In this document: piece by piece, positions 33,750-46,663 of the stretch
Layout of the letters: every line of letters starts with the position of its first letter
How positions within the stretch are numbered: position 1 is the stretch's first letter
Assembly: GCA_963920575.1 (NCBI GenBank)
Contig: OY986964.1
Span: 31,338,972 to 31,402,971 of the forward strand
Length of the DNA: 64,000 nucleotides
Reading direction: 5' to 3'
From: Narthecium ossifragum
Lineage: Eukaryota > Streptophyta > Magnoliopsida > Dioscoreales > Nartheciaceae
Position numbers and translations under genes: made by a program
Notes under the pieces: model-generated
The model's input: the letters and a program-made list of their open reading frames with translations, nothing else
Told to the model about the DNA's origin: nothing
Databases searched by the model: none

Positions 33750-35230
33750 TTCTAAACAATCGCTTCTTTTCGTCTTTTGCTCTATATAAACTCATACGTA
33801 CAAGGGTTGTTTTTAATCGAATTTTTCTCCTAAAACCTTCTCAAATCTTCTGTCAAAAATTTAAGTATGTTCTACAGACTTTCCTTCGTCGGTACTAACG
33901 CAAGAAAGTGAGAACCTCATTGTATACTAAAGGAGATTCGCCGGAGACCCGTTATATTACCGATCTGGTGAGGGCGAATCAACCCTTAAGGGTAGCAACA
34001 TCCGTAACGTGTCTCGAAGTTCTATCAATCCACTGCAGATCTTCTTTCCTTCTCCGACGTCCTCCAATTTCTACAACAGTATTTGTGTCAGAAACTCAGA
34101 ATGGATGACTGCTTTGCTTTCATCTCATCTAATAAACTCAAAGGAACGGTTATAGCAGACATACCTTCCTTAATTTGGTGAAGTTCTATTTGTGATATGG
34201 ACTTATGGAGGGAGTACACGCTGGATTTTTTTGTCTGTGACAAAGACATTCTTGACTAGGAATTTTTTTTTGGGTCAAAGTTAGAATTGATCAAAAGGCT
34301 TCAAAGTCCATTAGTCATTAATTCCTTACCAACCACTTGACTTGAATATAGGCATAGCTGATGTAGTGATTTGACTGTCAACTCTAACCCTACCTAAGCT
34401 TTTGTGTTTACATGGTTCAGAATTCCAATTTTATCTTATGCAATCCGCTTTTAAAATTAAAATATTCATATATGAAGGTTCATGTTAGATTGGATTATAA
34501 ATACATTGAACTAGTCTCACCTATTAGCGCTAGAGTTGATATGATCTTGACTTAAACTTTTGAGTTGAATTATACACGTGACTCCCTTTGGAAAAATATC
34601 TATCAAGTGAAGATTTGTTGACATGAGAACAGAATAAAATCCTAAAGATATGGACATGGAATTTGATGAAATGGCGAATCTTTTTGCTTTAGCTTGTCAA
34701 CATAATTGTGTTAGCATGTGAATTATAAGTCGGACCCCACCTGTAATAATGATTTGGGTCGAATCAATTTGCTCAAGGTTTCAAGAATCAAATCTTACGC
34801 TAAAATACAATATCTTATTCTGGATAACTTATTCCAACTTCTACTGCTTGTCTTTTGTCTCCACTATAGACTGTACTGAATCGATTTACATATTCAAAGA
34901 AATCTGTGCACGTGTCGACCAGTGAGGCCCCACTACCGTGTTCTGCTGTTGGGCAACCACCACCGGATCCCTTTCCACATCAACCGCGTCAACCCGCGCT
35001 AATGCGCCATGCCCAACGGAAACATTCCAATGGCATTTCCGTAAATTAGACGTGGACCATCTCCAATCCGCGTTATCCTACTCTCGCGATCAAACATCAT
35101 ACCCGACGAACGGTCGAGATCAGCGTCGAGATGGGAATCCCCATGATTTAAGCTATTCCGCGGAGCATCACAACGTCTCCCCTGTGATTAGTCTGCGCCA
35201 AACACTCAGGTCGCCGGCCTGAGGGAGGAA
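33750..35230. other. Intergenic DNA upstream of the OBERON3-like gene
   Basis: AT-rich to about 34900, then GC-richer towards the gene. The frame at 34938-35222 has no recognisable domain. A purine-rich leader (GAGAGAAGAGG-type) begins at about 35240. Confidence 0.4.
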
Positions 35231-35391
35231 AAAAGGGGGAGAAGAGATGAATGGACTCTGAGAGAAGAGGGAGACGAGGAGAAGAGCTCTGAATTCTCTC
35301 AGGATCGAGACTTATCCATTTCTCTTCTATTCGGTCCTGGAGAAGCTCAGGTAATCCTTTCCAATTCGTTCTTTTTCTCCGGTTTAAGACG

Positions 35392-38300
35392 ATGTTTTTA
35401 GAACCAGATCCCGTAAAAGATCACTCCCAGACCTACCAATCAGCACAATTGAATCATAAACCTATCGATGTGCAAAATCCAGATTCAAAATCCCATCTTT
35501 TGGACGAAACCTTCGAGAATACGCAGAAACCCGGGGCCTCGGCTCCTCAAGAGCTGACTTTGAGCTACCTCTGCGACAATCCCAAGGTGGGTCTCCAAGG
35601 AAAAGATGGTTTGGGGACTGATTTCTTAGGTTCTACCGCAAAGAACCGGGCAAAGGGTAAGGAGATCGCGCCGGAGTCTTTGGACGACGAAGAGCCCAGG
35701 TGGGTCGAGAGGGATTTCCTCCAATTGAGCGGAGGAGGTGGAGGGAATCGAGGGCAGCCAAAGCGAGAGATAGGCGAAGGGGGGGATGGAGAGAATCGTG
35801 AGAAGAAAGCGAGGATTGAGACCTTGAATCTTTCTCTTGGGCTGCCGGACCTATCTCTTTCACTCAATTCGGCCAACCCGGTGCCTACCGCTGCCCCTGC
35901 TCCCATTCCTACAAACCATGTTCCACCGAAGAGGACTTCTAGTAATAATACTTGGGCAACCAACTCTGATGACTGTGGCGCGTCAATCTCGTATTCATAC
36001 TCGCACCCCTTCTCACACAACCCGAGTTGCTCGCTTACGCGCAATTCTACGGAGAATTATGACAATGATACAACTTGGTATTGTGGCGGAGAGGGGACGA
36101 ATGGGTCGGTTCATAGTAGGTTCAAGCCTGTTGGTGATGGTAACACCATTACTTTCTCGAACAATGTCAAGGAAATGAACAACAGCGTTTACGGGGGGAA
36201 CAGTATTTCGGAGAACCATTCATCCTTTCCTTCTGAATTGCCTGCAAGGCCTATCAAAGCTAATGGTCTCACGAGTTTGGACAGTGGGAGGAATGTCATG
36301 GTTGGTAGGCCGGATAGGTTGTTGCGAGAAATAGTTTCAGAGTCAGTTCCTATCATGGCCCAGATAATCCAGGAGCTGCCTAGTGATTCATTAGCAGCAG
36401 TGAAAGAGGGTTTGAGAAACCTTATAGATGTGCCGGAAAAGAAGGAAGAGTTTGCTAGTCTTCAGAGAAGATTAGAGCGGAGGTCGGATTTGACTTCAGA
36501 GACGCTTTCAAAAGCCCACAAGGCACAACTTGAGATACTGGTTGGGATAAAGACTGGCATCGGGGAATATCTGTCTGCAATGAACCAGCTTCCTAGCGCT
36601 GAGTTGGTTGAGATATTCTTGCTCACGAGGTGTAAAAACTTAAGTTGTAAGAGTTTACTGCCTGTTGATGACTGCGACTGCAAGATTTGTTCTAGCAAAA
36701 AGGGATTTTGTAGCGCCTGCATGTGCCCCATCTGTTCGAAGTTTGATTGTGCTTCAAATACATGCAGTTGGGTGGGGTGTGATGTTTGTTCCCATTGGTG
36801 CCATGCTGTTTGTGGAATCCAAAAGAATCTGATCAGGCCTGGGCCTAGCAAAGGAACTGCAGGAATGATGGAGATGCAGTTCCAGTGCCTTGGATGTGGG
36901 CATTCTTCTGAGATGTTTGGTTTTGTTAAGGAAGTCTTCACATGCTGTGCAAAGGATTGGGGTCTTGAGACTCTGGTGAAGGAACTTGACTGTGTTAGGA
37001 AGATCTTCAATGGAAGTAAGGATCTTGAAGAGAAGGAGCTGTACAGGAAGGCAGAAGAAATGCTAACTATGCTCAGCAAGAAACTCATTTCGACAACTGA
37101 TGCATGTAATGGCATTCTCCAGTTCTTTAAATGTAAGTTTGCTAACCTAATTTCTTACTGATTGGATTTGCTTATCCTTTTTCATGGATCCTTTTCAGTC
37201 TGTTTCATGCACTAAAACTGCTCGTGTGTTTTGTCCTAGTGGCCAATTATGATGGTAGGCTTTATATAGCTCAATAGTGCTTGTGTTCTTCCTATTCCTC
37301 TTTTGCTAACTTACAGACATAATTTGACTTGGTTGCTGTAGTTAGGGCATGTGGAAGTAGATCAACTTTTTTCCACCTTGGATCTAGCTTTTCTTATTTC
37401 ATTTGTGAGTTTGTCTGTTGTCAACCTGTAGGGAATGAGGAGTTTCCTAACCTATGGTTGCTACATCATATTTCCTCGTGCAGTTAGTCTAAAATGGTTT
37501 TTATGCACCATTTTTCCCTTCTTTGGTTCATGGTTTCCTGCAATGCTGAAAACTCATTTCTAGTAAGAGACAGTGACCATGTGTAGTATAATCTATGATT
37601 TTCCAACCTAAGGCCATTTATTTGTTAGCATGGTTAACAATGTGGTGATGATTGATGCACATTGAATCGAGTCTTTAGTATATGGTAACTAGAGAACAGT
37701 TTCCCACATTTAATTAGTATTTAAGTTGATTTCAATTTATCGTTTAGGTGGAATATTGCATATACAGGCACCGATGATAGATAGACCAATTACCAGTATA
37801 ACTACATAGCTTTGTGATCATGGCATCTTCATCTGTGTCCATCATTGTCAGATCATAGATATTTTTGTTTGCCGTGGGCCCATTATATGTCGAGCACTTA
37901 CAAATGTGCTTAAATAAATGTTTTGAGGTTTTGCACATAGTCAGCTATTCAAGATATTCTGTTTTAATTCTAGCTTTTTGTACATAACATCTCAATGTCA
38001 ATAGTATTTGCTTCCGTAATCTAATATTTCTTACACAAAATTGTTTTTTGTATTAGGGCTGAATGAAATAGGAGGAATTGATAGTCTGCTTTCCAGATTT
38101 TATTTTTTTACATATTACGGATAGATGAAACAGGAGAGATGATTGTTTTCAATCTCTTTTTTGTGGATTAAATGACTCATTTTCTTTTATACTCCGATTC
38201 ACATGAGCTAAAAAAAGAAAGCATATTTGTTATATGGATGCATATGTATGACCAGAACAATCAACAAGCATAAACAATACATAATATGAATAGGCAGAAC

Positions 38301-41016
38301 ATATTTGCACCATGTGATGTCCTATTGAATCAGCCCGAATTACTAGGTGCAAACTGTAGTATATTAATTACGCACCGTAAAGGTCTGATAATACTATTTG
38401 ATATTGTAGGTTAATTGAAGCAATTATTAATCTTTAAGGTAAAATATTGCGAAGACTATATATTAGCCTCCACATCTATCTATGGAGGTTTTATTGATGG
38501 AAGTGTGGCACTGATAGATTGCACATGGCATTTTTTATGTTCAGGAGTATATAAGTTATGATCCTAACACTGGAATGTGCTTGATGTCTATGGTCCTGCT
38601 TCCTGGCGGATGTCAATTGTTTCTACAAAGAACATGTCGACACTTAGTAATTAAAATTTTTAGTTTGTGTACCTTTCAAGCTTGCATATTAACAACTGAA
38701 AGTGCAATATTAAGATGCATCAACTAGAAAGGAGGGAGTCAAACAAACTTGTGGGCATGATAGATGGTAATGCATCGATTTTTTGCCCTAATACCACAAC
38801 CTGGAGCAGCTAGTAGTGGACACACTTTTTAAAATTCTCTTAAGACTGAGTTCTGGTAACTTAGTAGGAATAAACTATTACCGGCATGTAAGAGCCCATA
38901 ATTCTTTTAGTGCGACTAATATGTTCAACTTATCGGTATTTGTTCAACTCCTGTATCAATTATGGAGCAGCAGCAGGAATCATTTGTAGATTCTTATGTG
39001 ATTATCTTCTAAGAACTTAGAATCAAGTTTGTTGTCTGAGCTTATTAGAGAGAGAAGATTGAAAACAAATGCTAGCCCAAATCATGGTTGTAAGAGTTGG
39101 TTTTAGCTTACATTCATTTGCTGACTTAAATAAGCATGATATGATAGGCATGATGGGCTTAATCTTCTTGAAGAAGAAAGAGATACTTTGGTTCTTGAGT
39201 TAAAAATAGTTGACCACCTAGGTTACTGCAGGGTATGTTAGATGTGTAAGCATAAATTAGTAGTCTGTTATGCCTTGTTAGCAGCAAGTATGGAGTTTTT
39301 AACTGTCTTTATGTAATTTTTGGACATATGTGCCTGACTGGAAATGGCTGCATCTCACTAGTAGTTGATTTAGATGCTTGGACATCTACGCAATTTTGGA
39401 GCCTGACCTCCAAGGTGCATCTAGGAACGGGTGTGGGGTCTATCATGACTTTTTTTTGAGCCCCATTGACTGAAGTCTAAACTTTTAAATCCAGATAAAC
39501 CAATATAATCAACAAGTCTTGATTGGTCCCAATTTTGGGGATCTTTCAATCGGATCTGAGTTTTACAAGCTAGATCAATTTTGAACCGAGCCTTCTCAGG
39601 TTAGTCACATTAGTCTATGAAGGTCAGGACGGCTTGAGTTTTGTAAGACCTGAAGCTATCCTTTTTCTGAGAATGTTACCTGGGTTTGAATCTCATACTT
39701 GAGCTTTGCATCCAAGATGGTCTCAAGTAAGCTGAGAATGGGTTCTAACTAATGGGGAAGTAACACTTGTTTTTCTGAAGCAGTGTTTTGTCTGAGAGTA
39801 CAGCTTAGAGGTTCTTGTGTTCAAGTGAGATTCTAGTATGGAAACTTTCTAGGAGAACACCTAGTTTGGTAAGCAAACAACAGGTTTCAAGTTTGGTCTG
39901 TAATTCATCGAGGCTTGACTGTAATTCCTCTTTTTTTATGGTGTTTTTTGTCTTTTGGAACTGTACAAGTGCATGGGTACAGTCTGTTTCCCTTTTGGTT
40001 GATAATTCATGTTAAACTATATACCTATTAACTCTCCCTTTCCCAAAGGCTTAAGCTTTTAGGTTGAGTGGTTAGAGTGTCTCGCATGGTATCAGAGCAG
40101 AGGTCTTGGATTCAATAGTCGTCTCAGCCGCTCCTTAAATTCAATATTCACGTGTGAAGAGTCATGTCACACGTGAGAGGGTGTGTTAGACTATATACCA
40201 ACTCTCCATTTCCCAAAGGCTTAAACTTTTGGATCGAGTGATTAGAGTGGCTCACACAGATTTCAAAGTTCTGACCTAGACATCTGATTTTCTGCACTTG
40301 CGCTGCTTTCAAACCTATATTTCCGGCTTACTTCAAGAGTAAAGTTTTTAGCTTTGAATCTTCTTCTCTTAATACATTCTTCTGTTAACTATCAAAATAA
40401 ATAAGAGAGCTTTCGATACTGTTTTCTGTCTAACCATTAATTGGTCCCTCACTCCACAGATGGGGCTGCAAATTTCTCAGTTACTGGCAGCTCTTCCAGA
40501 GGTGTATTAACAGCTGAATCAAGCCAGCGTGGAAATGGGCACCCTCTTCCACCACCACCCACCATTATTTCCCCTAAGCCAGCATCTGACATGAAACCTT
40601 CTATTCTCGATACCCAATTAGATGCTCCAAAGCTGGAGTCAAAACCTTTTGCACCCGAACCATATTTCAGCACCAAAAAAAAGGAGACAGATGGCTTCCA
40701 GAGTCTGGAGAGTATGGTGCGGTTCAAGGAGGCAGAAGCAAGGCTATTCCAGAGGCTTGCCGATGATGCCAAGAGGGGGGTCGACGGCTACATCCAGATT
40801 GCCCGAGCCAAGAATGAGAAGCTGGAGGAGGATTATGCAAGCAAGCTTGCCAAACTGTGCCTCCAGGAGACCGAGGATCGGCGGAGAAAGAAGCTTGAGG
40901 AGCTCAAGTTCCTCGAGAACTCTCACTGTGATTACCACAAGATGAAGATCAGAATGCAAGCTGAGATTGCTGGCTTGCTGGAGAGAATGGAAGCAACCAA
41001 GAAACAATGGGTTTAG
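35392..41016 (+). CDS. OBE3: OBERON3 / TITANIA1-like PHD finger protein
   Basis: Two coding exons: 35392-37132 (donor GTAAGT) and 40460-41016 (acceptor CACAG), a 3.3-kb phase-1 intron, 765 residues in all. That size fits OBE3 better than the shorter OBE1/2. The N-terminal part is disordered, with ELTLSYLCDN near residue 55 and the LNLSLGLPDLSLSLN block near residue 145. A helical region (residues about 300-400) leads into the Cys-rich PHD at about 413-500 (CKNLSCKSLL, CDCKICSSKKGFCSACMC, CDVCSHWCHAVC, CLGCG). Exon 2 encodes a basic coiled coil (about 665-765: MVRFKEAEARLFQRLADDAK, later LEEDYASKLAKLCLQETEDR). OBERON proteins are nuclear chromatin factors needed to set up shoot and root meristems, acting as OBE1/2 with OBE3/4 complexes. 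A donor-like CAG/GTAATCC at about 35351 leaves open a spliced leader. The long intron carries a TRIM-like element. Confidence 0.88.
40010..40258 (+). mobile_element. TRIM-type miniature LTR retrotransposon in the OBE3 intron
   Basis: A 77-bp LTR (40010-40086) starts TGTTAAACTATATACC and ends CTCGCA. It is followed at once by TGGTATCAGAGC (40087-40098), the standard initiator tRNA-Met primer site. The internal part has CACGTGTGAAG and CACACGTGAGAGGG, the latter a purine tract just before the second LTR (40184 to about 40258, TGTTAGACTATATACC). No coding capacity. No duplication was recovered at the ends. A decayed relative may lie near 41325-41390. Confidence 0.65.
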
Positions 41017-42245
41017 TATTCTGTGTTTGAAGATTGTTTTAAGTTTCCTGCAGGGGATCGAATGCTTTCCTTCGATTCCTTTTCTTGTTTAACTTTGGAG
41101 TGGTTAGCACTTAACACCCTTGGCAGTGGATATGCATTCTCTGACTTGAAGATCAAAATAGGAAGCTAAAAAGGTTCATTCACTTAGAACTGTGTGTTGA
41201 TTGCAATAGTTTGGTGGCTTAATAGCGATAAGGGGTTTAGATGGTATATTGTGCAGGAAGAGAACATTATTTCTTTGATTTTCAAAGGTGAGTAGTTACC
41301 ACCCTACTACACCTTCACGCCTTCTCGTCAGCCTAAGCTTTTGGGATTTTTGGCAAAGTTGACTATAGTATCAGAGTAGAGGTTGAGAGATTGAACTGTA
41401 GTTTCCTCGACAAGATATCAAATAAACCCTTAAATATAATGAGTAGTGATTTATGTATATAGACATGTGAGATGGTATGTATAATGCACATGTCACTCAT
41501 CGGTAGTCCACCAATTAATTTAGACCATCAGACTATTGATAGACGGCATGCATGTGTATTACATATGTTATATGTCTTATGTATACAAATCTTTAATGAA
41601 ATATAAAATGGATTCGCAGGTATACAGAATACTACCTGAACAGAACCATCTCAAGCGTAAACCAATAATCAACAATCACCATCATTGTACTTAAGCCTAT
41701 TCCCATAGACTTCCAAATAAAGAGACCTTTAACAACCAGAGTCAATAAGGTTCTCATGACATCTGAAAAGACACACAACTAATATGTGCTTAAAACTGTG
41801 GGAGGCTGATTGGCATGCTTCCAATAACTATAGATTTAGAATCTGAAGTGGAATCCATTCTTCTTTGAAGTTTTCGAAGGAAGAACAAGACAATGGTCCA
41901 CAGGTGGGTTGAATGACGGGTTCTTGGCAATAATTGGATGGGGTTGTGCAGGGATGAGCACTGAAGTGGTGTGACTACCTAATTTGTCCTGTGATGTGTG
42001 TCGCCATCTCAAGGCTAAACTCAATGACTCAACAGATTAGGTCATGGAGCAATGGACTGGCCCCATAAAGAAGAACATGGAGTCAGTGAGGACAAAGTTA
42101 AGGGGAGGCGAGAGAGGGAGAGATGTTTGGTCTAGATTGCAATGAGTTGAGGAACAGAGCAGTGCACCATTGGGAGATATGAATGCCAATGATCCAGTAC
42201 CTATATGCTGTGGAATATTTCCATTTCCTTTCCTTGGTGTAGTTT
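41017..42245. other. 3' region of the OBE3-like gene and intergenic DNA
   Basis: No supported gene. A degenerate GTATCAGAGT word near 41370 may be part of another TRIM-like remnant. Confidence 0.4.
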
Positions 42246-42690
42246 TTTTTTTTTTTTTTTTAATTAGATGAGCCTAATGGTTAGCAAGACTTACAAAAAC
42301 CTATCAATGGTGGTGATGCCATCCTCCAAGGCCCAATACAATGGCACTTGTGAGTGACGGCACCAATGAGCGATTCCATCCACTTTACAATTAAGATTCC
42401 TAGGAATATGAACAAAACTTAGGCTCTGAAAGAGCATGACAACCTCCCAGATGCCCTTCAAAACTGCTTCAACATGTTGAGGCCATATCATCCTACTTTG
42501 TAACATATCCATCGCCATCTTGGAATCGGACTCTAATATTATATGCTCACAACCTTTCTTCTTAGCCCAGCTGATGCCGAAATATATCGCCATGAGCTCA
42601 GCCTCCAAGCAAAACTCTGCCTCAATCGGCCTTCCCATCGCCCAGATCGCATCATCCCCTTTCATCTCCACCGCGACAACAGCTGTTGGT
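42246..42690 (-). mobile_element. LINE 3' end with RNase H domain
   Basis: A plus-strand T-run (about 42246-42262) is the poly(A) tail. The minus strand encodes an RNase H-like segment: AEFCLEAELMAIYFGISWAK, then HIILESDSKMAMDML, then HIPRNLNCKVDGIAHWC. The E, SDS and NxxAD-like positions are recognisable, the last degenerate (NCKVDGIAHW). The 5' part is missing and it abuts an LTR copy. Confidence 0.75.
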
Positions 42691-44818
42691 TTTAAAACTC
42701 AAGATTAGAAGAAACACAATTCTATTTATTTAACATCATAGTTGTGCTATTTAGACATCGGGTGCATATCTATATCAAAATTTCTCAAAGAAGAAAATTA
42801 TATATTTAACAAAATCATTGAGAGATGTCTATATATAAAATCTATCAAAACTACAACATGTTTCCCACAACAACCTCAAGCGCCTCTTAAGTCTAAGGCA
42901 TGCCAAGGGTCCCATAACCCTATCGATGTTTCAAGGGCTCATGTTATGAAACCTCTCTCTTGACCATGTTACCAAGAGGCAGCGGAACAGTAACATTCAA
43001 GATCACCCTTACCCAAGTAGGATTTCTATGCTTGGGGATCCACGTCGGGAACGCATCGACAACCATCCTTAGCACTTGGCCTTGGAGAGATGACACGATC
43101 TCTAAACCTCAATAACATTATCATTATAGCCAACTAGACATTATCCTCGATAACATAAGGATTTCAACAATACAATCACGCCCTAGACCTTGCTACCCAT
43201 CCTCGGTCCTAAAGCTAGATCCGAGCTGCAATCAGGTGCATACTATGCTCATGCACAACAAAAGTATAAGCATGCAACATAATGTCAAATAAAACACAAG
43301 TCCATGCATAGTCTACAACTCGCCAAGGGTATACATAGCATCGGTCGAGAATAAAGCGGAATAAAATAGACACTCAGGCCTACAAACGGGATACAACCCC
43401 AGCTAAACTATCAAACAGCTATGATAACAATATAATAATATTTTATTCAAAGCTGAGGTCATATTTAAGGCCCATTTATTCTACACATCCCAGGGGAGGC
43501 GCGACTCCCCTAGTTCAACCACAAACCACGTACGAGCTTAAAATAACATATATGCAATATATGATTAAAATAATCGATTTACATAAATCAAACCAATTAT
43601 ATCATGAAACTCGGAAAATCATATCTTTCAATCTAGCATTCCGATTGATATGAAACTTCATATACCCATTCGATAGCATACCCCGAATCACATATCCGAA
43701 AACTAGATCGATCGGATAAACTAAAATAGATCAAAACCTATTATTTCGATAAAATCTCAGATTGAACAAACTAATCAAAATCCTATTGAAAATATCTTGG
43801 ATAAAAAACAAACTTTGCAGATCTCTTCCAAAGATCATCAAGATCATCTCCTCCAAATATCAGCTCAATTAAATATAGAAAAACAAATTAAATCCTCAAT
43901 TTAAACCAACTGCCATGTTTCAGCACAGACATCTCATGTAATTCACTAGAACTTCTATGTAGCTCCAAAAATCATGAAATCGGTTGGAAATGAATTCTAA
44001 CTCATAGATCTACAACTTTCATGTAGAACATCAACTGAGATTATGCACGTACAACTCGGAAAACATGCTAGAACACCACTGTTCTGCTAGAACAAAAAAT
44101 CCGGAAATCAATTGATGAAAAACATGCTTAAATCCAACTTAAATCAAATCCAATTCCTACCAAACTTTAATCAGATGTAAAGCAAGGTATAACACACCAC
44201 CTAGCATACTTTAATTGAAGAATAATCAATTAAAACAACCAAGAACACCAAAACTAACCTAAACATAGAATCCTACCTTACTACGCTTAATCAACATTTA
44301 ATCCTCGATTAAACTATCCAAGGGAGGTATGGATCTGCTCTTCCCCTTGCTAGCGACATCCCCAAGCCTCTGGATCAAGCTCTCCTTGCGGATCAAAGGA
44401 ACGATGAAGAGAAAAGAAGAAAAAAAGAAAACAGAGGCAGTTCGCAGGCTACTTATCGACCGATCAGACTAGATTGGTTCGCGTCCTAATACGGACATGT
44501 CGGAGGCGGTGCCGACCTCGAATCCGACTGATCGCTCCCTGGAGCGATCGATTTGGGCTGGTAGTTGTCCTAAAGACAGCTTCCGCACGCCCGAACTCAG
44601 ATCTTTCGATCCCAAGTTCGCATAAGGTTCTAATAAGCACAAATAACAAACAATGGGGTTGTGTGTATACATCACGAGTGTGGAACCAACCGCCAAAGCG
44701 TAATTTACCAAATTGCTCTTAGGGGCCTTCGCGATCAATCCAATCGTGGAACAAGGCCAAATGGGCCAGACCCTCGACCTAACGCGGTCGGACCGGGTTG
44801 GAGGAACATGTCCTCACA
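42691..44818 (-). mobile_element. LTR family 1, copy D
   Basis: Strongly similar to 16561-18603: both have CATACCCCGAATCACATATCC (here at about 43678), the TCCTCGATTAA and CCTCTGGATC blocks, the run of AGAAAACAGAGG, and a final GACCTAACGCGGTCG before the CTCACA end. The left limit is approximate and lacks the TATAACACC start, so the copy is probably truncated. No duplication was found. The minus-strand frames at 44464-44738 are not known proteins. Confidence 0.65.
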
Positions 44819-45236
44819 ATATAGGTCTATTTACGCCACGTATGTGATCGAGATATAAGACTCAGATGATAACTCATGATGAGATGTGAAAAATACATAA
44901 ATTAACCCCTTAATTTACCTTTATTAGTCTTCGAGCAAGGTATTTCTAATAATGTTCATGATATTTCAGGTACAAGAGCCCTCAAGAGAAGTTAGATCAA
45001 CTTTGGAGCGTAAACGAGCCTATTCGAGCACATTTAGGTACATGGGTCAACTTCAAAGATTAAACTATACCTTCTCAGAAAGAACCAGATAATGTGCCAT
45101 ATATGATTGGAAAGCTCTGGAATTCTAGTTTCTGGAGAATTTTACGGTTCATGATTCCGAGTTTCCTAGATGAGGTTATGGCATTTTTGGTACCAATGCG
45201 CAGTGCTGAATGGCAGAAGAGATAATATGTGGAAAA

Positions 45237-45405
45237 GAAGATCGATCTTCTGTATAAAAGATCGATCTTAGTACTGTAGCAGAGATGACAGAGAGCAATA
45301 ATTCAAAAGATCGATCTTCTCCCGATAGAAGATCGATCTTCCTCGGGCGCAGCCAATTATACGGGATGAAAAGATCGATCTTCATCTCTAGAAGATCGAT
45401 CTTTC
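45237..45405. repeat. AAGATCGATCTT palindrome cluster in LTR
   Basis: Six copies of AAGATCGATCTT arranged as three close pairs, each pair able to form a hairpin. They lie upstream of the LTR TATA box. The equivalent block of copy 1 uses GGATCGATCC, so the core is conserved while its flanks have changed. Confidence 0.85.
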
Positions 45406-45465
45406 AGTGCCTGTTAAGTAAAATGAAGGGCCCAGATGTAATCCAAAGGGGAGAACCTTGATGGC

Positions 45466-45473
45466 TATAAATA
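45466..45473 (+). promoter_or_regulatory. LTR TATA box (TATAAATA)
   Basis: TATAAATA lies about 65 bp downstream of the last GATCGATC, matching the spacing in the 7481-9203 copy. Confidence 0.6.
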
Positions 45474-46573
45474 CCAAACTTTGGGCTCTTATTAGGGGAT
45501 TCCTTTGGACAAGAAGACGCTAAGGAAAGGGGCAACCCCCTTGGGCAAGGAAGGGAGCTCTCATCCAAGAGGGAGGAGATTGATGAAGAAGAGGAGGATC
45601 CATCTCTTCTCCATTGTTTCTCCATCGAAGATGAGTAGCTAATCTATTTACCTAGTAGAATACCATGATGTTTTAGGTTTTCTTTATAGTTTTCTTTGGA
45701 TTTTTAGATGTTGTAAACCCTATTGAGACAAGATTGTATGGATTTATGCTTCATTTATCATCTTTGCAGTTGGATTCTAATGTTGAATGGTGAATCTCAT
45801 TCTATTGCATAGGCTAGACCCTTATGCTTGGATGGTGTTTGTTGATATTCCCCAATGAATAGGCTATGCTAGAACCATGGCCACTTGTGTTGAAAGGAGT
45901 ATTGCCTCTAGGTTAGGGCTTGTAGGTGCTAGAACCACCTCAATCCACATCTAGCCTAGCCTCCATTCCATCTTTCTAATGTATTGGATGCGATGTGCTA
46001 GAACCACATTGGTCCATTACCATATTCCATACAACCCAATTCTTTGCGACGAGATGATCCTAACCCGACCTCTCGTTGGCGATGATCGAAGCTAATCCCT
46101 GGATCGTCGACTTTTTAGTATACACATAGTGCGACGGATAGTCTTTAACCAGTTATTCGTTAGCGACGACCTTTGTTAGCCACAAGGTAGTCGATATTGT
46201 AGTCTCTCAATAGGCTTGAGCATCTTGATCCATTAGAAAGCTATGATTGAGCCTAATCCGGATTGGGATTTCCTATAACCTCTTTCTATCCATTGAATCA
46301 TTTACATGTTTTCTTAGTTATCATATCCTAAAACTCCAAAACCATTTCTTTTATTATCTTTGTAGGAACACTTAGATTGAGGTAAGTAGTTTAATTGTTT
46401 CCATACGCATTCTATGTGGATTCGACTCGGACTCACCGCTAGCTACCCCCAAAGGTAGTTAGTTAGGAGTTTGATTATAAATTTCTAATTTTGATCGGAC
46501 GCGTTAAGCCGCGACACTTTCCACGTCCTATCAACTCATATATCATGTTATAAACGTTACTTTATAAGATAAA

Positions 46574-46600
46574 CCAGGTGAGCCCCCGTGTCACATGGGT
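46574..46600 (-). mobile_element. Helitron 3' terminus
   Basis: Minus strand: stem CCCATG-TGA-CACGGG, then terminal CTGG, flanked by T (A at 46573 on plus). The matching 5' end was not located; the hAT-like element at 46664 lies just beyond. Confidence 0.5.
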
Positions 46601-46663
46601 AAACCATCCACCCCCACTACCCCCCCTCTCTCTCTCTAAAGTGGGCCATGACTTAGGTGCCAC

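Larger units (their letters stand above)
44877..46533 (+). mobile_element. Solo LTR, family 2, copy 2
   Basis: It starts TGATGAGATG and ends ACGTCCTATCA, flanked by ACTCA at 44872-44876 and 46534-46538. It matches 7481-9203 in reverse: the CAGGTACAAGAGC block, the GATCGATC cluster, the TATA box, the TAGTTAGGAG block and the GCGACAC end. It has no internal region. The flanks rejoin into sequence resembling the Helitron tail seen elsewhere in the window. Confidence 0.85.

Noticed and set aside
33377..33898. Open frames of 60-120 residues on both strands reading VSRFAFR or ETRNAKR repeats
   Set aside because: They are translations of the TTTCGCG heptamer array, which has no stop in any frame; not a repeat protein gene.
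34938..35222. 94-residue frame upstream of the OBERON3-like gene
   Set aside because: No domain, no splice partners; lies in the promoter/leader region.
40060..40120. tRNA-like gene or SINE (GTGGTTAGAG, then GGTCTTGGATTCAA, resembling A and B boxes)
   Set aside because: The TGGTATCAGAGC primer site, purine tract and second copy of the flanking 77-bp sequence fit a TRIM better; no cloverleaf could be folded by eye.
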